From assembly GCA_947450475.1 (NCBI GenBank), contig CANFVK010000002.1, positions 372,001 to 436,000 of the forward strand: a DNA stretch of 64,000 nucleotides, written 5' to 3'. Of this stretch, positions 60,366-64,000 are shown one piece after another (the stretch's first letter is position 1; the number at the start of each line of letters is the position of its first letter). The notes beneath the pieces are model-generated. The model searched no databases, was not told the DNA's origin, and saw only the letters and a program-made list of their open reading frames with translations. The position numbers and the translations under genes were made by a program. The stretch is from Bacteriovoracaceae bacterium. Its GTDB lineage: Bacteria; Bdellovibrionota; Bacteriovoracia; Bacteriovoracales; Bacteriovoracaceae.

Positions 60366-62948
60366 ATGATCAATCGATTTGAAAACAGAGAGCATGCAGG
60401 TAAGATTTTAGCTGAAAAATTATCAAAATACGCTGAACTCGATCCCGTCATTCTAGCACTTCCCAGAGGGGGCGTGCCGGTGGCACATGAAATTGCACTT
60501 AAACTAAAAGCACCGTTAGATGTTGTGATTGTTAAAAAAATTGGCGCTCCAAAAAATGAAGAATTTGCCATTGGAGCCGTTGCCGAGGATGAGCATCCGA
60601 TCTTGAATGAAAAACTAATCGTGCAACAACGTTACCGCCGCGATGATGTAGAAGCTATTGTCGTTGATCGAATCGCTGAAATTAGACGAAGAGCTAAATT
60701 TTATCGCAGCAAAATACCTAAAATCGACCTCACTCAAAGAAGTGTCATTATCGTTGATGATGGATTAGCTACAGGCGCGACGATGAAAGCTGCCGTTGAC
60801 TGGGTAAAAACTCAGGGGGTTAAAAAAGTGATTGTTGCTGTTCCCATTTCTTCACAAGATGCCGCTACGATGTTAGCTGGCTCTTGCGATGATTTTATTT
60901 CATTGATTACTCCGGAAGACATGTGGGCCGTTGGAATGTGGTATAAAGACTTCCAACAAGTAAGCGATGAAGAAGTCATGATGATTTTTCAAAAGCAAAT
61001 ACCCCATTCTGAGGCACGAGATCAAGAAATCTGGATTGAAGATGAGATGAATATTCTTCCAGGCCTTCTTACTACTGCTCCCCAAAGCCGCGGACTTGTC
61101 ATCTTCACTCACGGGGGAGGAAGCTCACATAAAAGCCCTCGCAATCTTTTTGTGGCAAGAGCCCTAAATCAAGTTGGCTTCTCGACATTACTATTTGATC
61201 TATTATCCTTTAGTGAATCACTTAATCGAAAAAATGTTTTTGATATTGAACTCATGACCAAGAGACTTTTGATCGCTACTGATTGGGCGAAAAAAAACTG
61301 TCCTGGACTTCCTATTGGCTACTTTGGAGCTAGCACGGGGGCTGCGGCAGCACTCACCGCAGCGGCAAACCGACTTGATATCTTTGCCGTAATTAGCAGA
61401 GGTGGTCGACCTGATTTAGCAATGGATTCACTGCCTTCAGTATTTGCTCCTACACTTTTAATCGTTGGAGAAAAGGATGGCCCGGTGATTGGGTTAAACC
61501 AATCAGCTAAAGAAAAATTAAAAGATGCCCAAATGGTTTTGATTCCTAATGCTGGACATTTATTTGAAGAGCCTGGAACTTTAGAAGAAGTGGCAGAGTA
61601 CTCTGTGAATTGGTTTCAACAAAACTGTGTGGTGCATCCTCAGAAGTCTTCATTATCTGTTAAGGAAAATATTGTAGCTGAAATTGAAGAGCACTCCATA
61701 GCTTTTAAGAACACTAGTGAACTGGATAAATGGATACGAGAAATTGCCACTCATAAAATTGTGATGCTAGGTGAATCCTCACATGGCACTAAAGAATTCT
61801 ATCAGCTAAGAAGAGAAATTTCTCAAAAACTTATTGAGGATCACGGCTTTCATTTTATAGCGGTAGAGGGTGATTGGCCGGATTGCTTTCATCTAAGCGA
61901 ATATATTTTTAACAAAAATAATACTAAAGCTCACGAAGTTGTTAAAGAAAACTTTCACCGCTGGCCGACCTGGATGTGGGCCAATAACGAAATCACGCCA
62001 CTCATTCACTGGATGAAACAATCAGGTAGGGCCGGTTTTTACGGGCTTGATGTATATTCACTTTTTGAATCTTTAGAAGAAATCAAAAAGCCACTCCAAT
62101 CTCTTGCTCCTGAAATGAGCAAAAGGATAATGGCCGGATATAAATGCTTTGAAAATTATAATTACAATGAAATTGATTATGCCAAATCATTGCTAAAATA
62201 TCCTGAAGGCTGTCAGCCTGAAGTCATTAGTAACTTGCGAGAGCTGCTGCGTTTGAGAATAGAAGATACACAATTTTCTAAAGAACAGCTTTTTGATATC
62301 AAGCAAAATGCAAGGATTATAAAAAATGCAGAAAAATACTATCGCACGATGATGGGAGGAGGAGCGGAATCTTGGAACGTCCGCGACCATCATATGATGG
62401 AAACACTCGAGAATTTACTTACGATGCACGGCCCTAGCGCCAAGGCGATAGTCTGGGCCCACAATACTCACATCGGCGATTACCATGCTACAGATATGCT
62501 GGAAAGTGGCTATATTAATATTGGTGGATTAGCGCGCGAACGCTACGGGATGGAAAATGTTTATCTGGCGGGTTTTTCCACTTATCAAGGCGAAGTGACG
62601 GCTGGAGATGCTTGGGGATCACCAGTTCAAACCATGAAACTTCCCAAGGCTAAAAGCGGCTCATATGAAGATTTTTTTCATAAGGCTTCTCTTAATTTGG
62701 GTGCGGATCAATTACTGACCAACTTTAAAAAAGTTAAATCAGGAAGCACACTTAACCGTCCCCTAGGTCATCGCGCCGTAGGTGTAGTCTATGATCCTGC
62801 CCATGAATCCCACGGCAACTATGTTCCTACTCAAATGGCCAAGCGCTATGATGGAATGATTTTTATCGATCAAACCTCGGCGCTTACACCAATTGATACT
62901 ACTTATAGTTTTGGAGAATTTCCTGAAACTTATCCATCGGGTCAATAA
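60366..62948 (+). CDS. Phosphoribosyltransferase - alpha/beta hydrolase - erythromycin esterase fusion
   Basis: The start is ATG 60366 with GGAG 7 bp upstream; this gives 860 residues, and the in-frame region before it has no domain similarity. Domain 1 (about 1-215): a type I phosphoribosyltransferase, ALPRGGVPVAHEIA and PRPP loop VIIVDDGLATGAT at 127-139. Domain 2 (about 220-420): a dienelactone-hydrolase-like alpha/beta hydrolase with GASTG (Ser323), Asp371 and His398 as likely triad. Domain 3 (about 440-855): erythromycin esterase (EreA/B-like), VMLGESSHGTKEFY (Glu470, His473), VEGDWPDCF, and IVWAHNTHIGDY. Each core motif is intact. Fusions of these modules are known in bacterial genomes, but the physiological substrate is not known. 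It is followed 10 bp later by an ATP-cone nuclease-like gene. Confidence 0.9.
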   Translation: MINRFENREHAGKILAEKLSKYAELDPVILALPRGGVPVAHEIALKLKAPLDVVIVKKIGAPKNEEFAIGAVAEDEHPILNEKLIVQQRYRRDDVEAIVVDRIAEIRRRAKFYRSKIPKIDLTQRSVIIVDDGLATGATMKAAVDWVKTQGVKKVIVAVPISSQDAATMLAGSCDDFISLITPEDMWAVGMWYKDFQQVSDEEVMMIFQKQIPHSEARDQEIWIEDEMNILPGLLTTAPQSRGLVIFTHGGGSSHKSPRNLFVARALNQVGFSTLLFDLLSFSESLNRKNVFDIELMTKRLLIATDWAKKNCPGLPIGYFGASTGAAAALTAAANRLDIFAVISRGGRPDLAMDSLPSVFAPTLLIVGEKDGPVIGLNQSAKEKLKDAQMVLIPNAGHLFEEPGTLEEVAEYSVNWFQQNCVVHPQKSSLSVKENIVAEIEEHSIAFKNTSELDKWIREIATHKIVMLGESSHGTKEFYQLRREISQKLIEDHGFHFIAVEGDWPDCFHLSEYIFNKNNTKAHEVVKENFHRWPTWMWANNEITPLIHWMKQSGRAGFYGLDVYSLFESLEEIKKPLQSLAPEMSKRIMAGYKCFENYNYNEIDYAKSLLKYPEGCQPEVISNLRELLRLRIEDTQFSKEQLFDIKQNARIIKNAEKYYRTMMGGGAESWNVRDHHMMETLENLLTMHGPSAKAIVWAHNTHIGDYHATDMLESGYINIGGLARERYGMENVYLAGFSTYQGEVTAGDAWGSPVQTMKLPKAKSGSYEDFFHKASLNLGADQLLTNFKKVKSGSTLNRPLGHRAVGVVYDPAHESHGNYVPTQMAKRYDGMIFIDQTSALTPIDTTYSFGEFPETYPSGQ

Positions 62949-62957
62949 TAGATTTTT

Positions 62958-63788
62958 ATGAAAAAAATAAAAGTCATCAAATCTAGTGGAGTCGCTGAAG
63001 AGTATTCTCCAGTAAAGCTGAAGCGCTCGCTAGAGCGCTCAGGTTTAAAACCGCCGGAGTCAGAAGAGATTGTTTCGACAATAGAATCAGAATTAAACAA
63101 GGAAGAAGAATCAACTGAGCACATTTTTAAAAAAACTAGAGATGTGGTTTTCAAAAAATCTCATCTCGCTGGTTTTAAATATTCTTTAAAGGGCGCCATT
63201 TTAGAAATGGGCCCAACCGGTTTTATCTTCGAGCGCTTCATTGCCAAAGCCCTATCATATGAAGGTTATCAAACAAAAACCGACACCCTTTTTAAAGGCT
63301 TTTGTGTCGATCATGAAGTAGACATTCATGCCAAAAGTACCAATCAAATCCTTTTGGGTGAATGCAAATTTCACAACGTTCCCAACATTAAAAATGATTT
63401 AAAGACAGCTCTTTATGTCAAAGCCAGAATGGATGATTTAAAAAAAAATCCTGACAACCATTTCGATGATTTTTTTTTAATTAGCAACACTGCTTTTTCT
63501 CGTGAAGCTATCACCTATGCAAAATGTTCAGGACTAAAACTCATTGGCTTTAATTATCCTGAAGATAAAAATCTCTACCAGATGATTGAAGAAAATTTTC
63601 TCTATCCTATTACCAGTTTAGTGCGCTTAAAAAGGTCAGACATTAATACTTTATTGGATAAGGGTATCATTTTATGCAAAGAGCTCTGCGAGCATCCACA
63701 AGAACTTCACCATCTGGGCTATTCCTATCTGGAAACGGAAAATATTTTATCAGTTTTTAAACATATTTCAAAAGAGAACTGCTCATGA
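62958..63788 (+). CDS. ATP-cone plus PD-(D/E)XK (Mrr-like) nuclease-domain protein
   Basis: The 276-residue protein joins an ATP-cone (residues about 3-90: IKVIKSSGVAEEYSPVKLKRSL, with I-x-K-x-x-G-x-x-E-x-Y-x-x-x-K typical of NrdR and ribonucleotide reductases) to a restriction-endonuclease-like domain (about 88-200): EVDIHAKSTNQILLGECKFHN with Asp122 and Glu135-Cys-Lys137 as E-x-K. The C-terminus is helical. So a nucleotide-sensing module may control a DNA- or RNA-cleaving module. No methylase is adjacent, so it is not a standard restriction system. Its stop overlaps the following MBL-fold gene, so they are translationally coupled. Confidence 0.8.
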   Translation: MKKIKVIKSSGVAEEYSPVKLKRSLERSGLKPPESEEIVSTIESELNKEEESTEHIFKKTRDVVFKKSHLAGFKYSLKGAILEMGPTGFIFERFIAKALSYEGYQTKTDTLFKGFCVDHEVDIHAKSTNQILLGECKFHNVPNIKNDLKTALYVKARMDDLKKNPDNHFDDFFLISNTAFSREAITYAKCSGLKLIGFNYPEDKNLYQMIEENFLYPITSLVRLKRSDINTLLDKGIILCKELCEHPQELHHLGYSYLETENILSVFKHISKENCS

Positions 63789-64000
63789 AACTAACCTTTA
63801 TTGGTGCGACAACGACAGTAACTGGTTCTAAAACATTATTAGAGATTGAAGGCGATTTATTTTTAATTGATGCGGGATTATATCAAGAAGGAAATCTTCA
63901 AGTAGATTTAAACTTCGAAGAACTTTCTTTCGATCCCAAAAAACTCTCTGGGGTGATTATTACCCACGCTCATCTCGATCATACTGGATTTTTGCCTTTC
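63785..64000 (+). CDS. MBL-fold/beta-CASP ribonuclease-like protein, N-terminal part
   Basis: The gene starts with ATG 63785, overlapping the upstream stop (ATGA), and runs off the right edge; 72 residues are visible. They begin MKLTFIGATTTVTGSKTLLE, then DLFLIDAGLYQEGN, and the metal-binding motif THAHLDHTGF (H-x-H-x-D-H), all typical of beta-CASP metallo-beta-lactamase nucleases (RNA exonuclease/CPSF73-like). The beta-CASP part is outside the window. Gene order with the ATP-cone nuclease suggests a shared nucleic-acid processing or stress role. Confidence 0.85.
   Translation, partial: MKLTFIGATTTVTGSKTLLEIEGDLFLIDAGLYQEGNLQVDLNFEELSFDPKKLSGVIITHAHLDHTGFLPF

Noticed and set aside
1..64000. 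CRISPR arrays, insertion sequences, prophage or integrase genes
   Set aside because: No direct repeat-spacer pattern, transposase, integrase or phage structural gene was seen on either strand.

Overview
The window is a 64 kb stretch of AT-rich bacterial chromosome (roughly 37-40% GC by eye) with very dense coding: about 55 genes, no gap above 300 bp, no insertion sequence, phage gene, CRISPR array or rRNA. Many products carry Sec or lipoprotein signal peptides and there are outer-membrane or periplasmic enzymes, so the host is Gram-negative. Large secreted proteins, a tandem pair of secreted L,D-transpeptidase-like proteins, a PrkA kinase and a chromosome of free-living type suggest a Bdellovibrio/Bacteriovorax-like bacterium (Bdellovibrionota). 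This placement is an inference from gene style, not from a marker gene.

Layout. 1-7.8 kb: end of a DtxR/MntR-like regulator, a secreted Cys-rich protein, a GT2 polyprenol-phosphate mannosyltransferase-like enzyme, an ahcY-rpiB-membrane protein operon, a homoserine-kinase-like protein and an RlmL-type methyltransferase. 7.8-14.1 kb: a three-gene minus-strand operon with a secreted coiled-coil protein and two paralogous 830-850 aa L,D-transpeptidase-like proteins. 14.4-23.7 kb: a tightly packed ten-gene plus-strand operon, the most unusual part of the window. It holds an SGNH/TPR protein, a cysteine desulfurase, a TusA-like sulfur carrier, two tandem PP-loop ATPases with Cys motifs, an SxtJ-like membrane protein, a DUF5989 protein, a NodU/CmcH-type carbamoyltransferase, a sulfatase-fold protein with altered metal ligands and a c-type cytochrome. 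I read this as a candidate pathway that activates and transfers sulfur (or nitrogen) and carbamoyl groups onto an envelope glycan or small molecule. A SUMF1-domain protein lies convergent to it.

23.7-41.4 kb: mostly minus-strand genes (DUF1993, PD-(D/E)XK-like protein, acyl-CoA dehydrogenase, lipoprotein, two rRNA methyltransferases), then plus-strand trmH-like, gpmI, pfkA and aspA, a stand-alone ComM N-terminal (ChlI) domain, a FecR-domain protein, glutamate dehydrogenase and parAB. 41.5-53.5 kb: a phytase-like lipoprotein, a rhodanese-nadA-cysteine desulfurase operon, a minus-strand pair (degenerate SUMF1 domain protein with a G9 tract, and a Cys-rich lipoprotein), prkA, an RluA-type pseudouridine synthase, a secreted tyrosine phosphatase, a HAD phosphatase. 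53.6 kb: tRNA-His with a clear promoter and terminator. 53.8-64 kb: a double AHSA1/SRPBCC protein, an SRPBCC-containing class III nucleotide cyclase, a PAS histidine kinase, a PAP2 phosphatase, a PPC/DUF296 protein, then a phosphoribosyltransferase-hydrolase-erythromycin esterase fusion, an ATP-cone nuclease-like protein and the start of a beta-CASP/MBL nuclease.

Several annotated starts were moved downstream to methionines or GTG codons with a good Shine-Dalgarno sequence; each case is explained in its entry.
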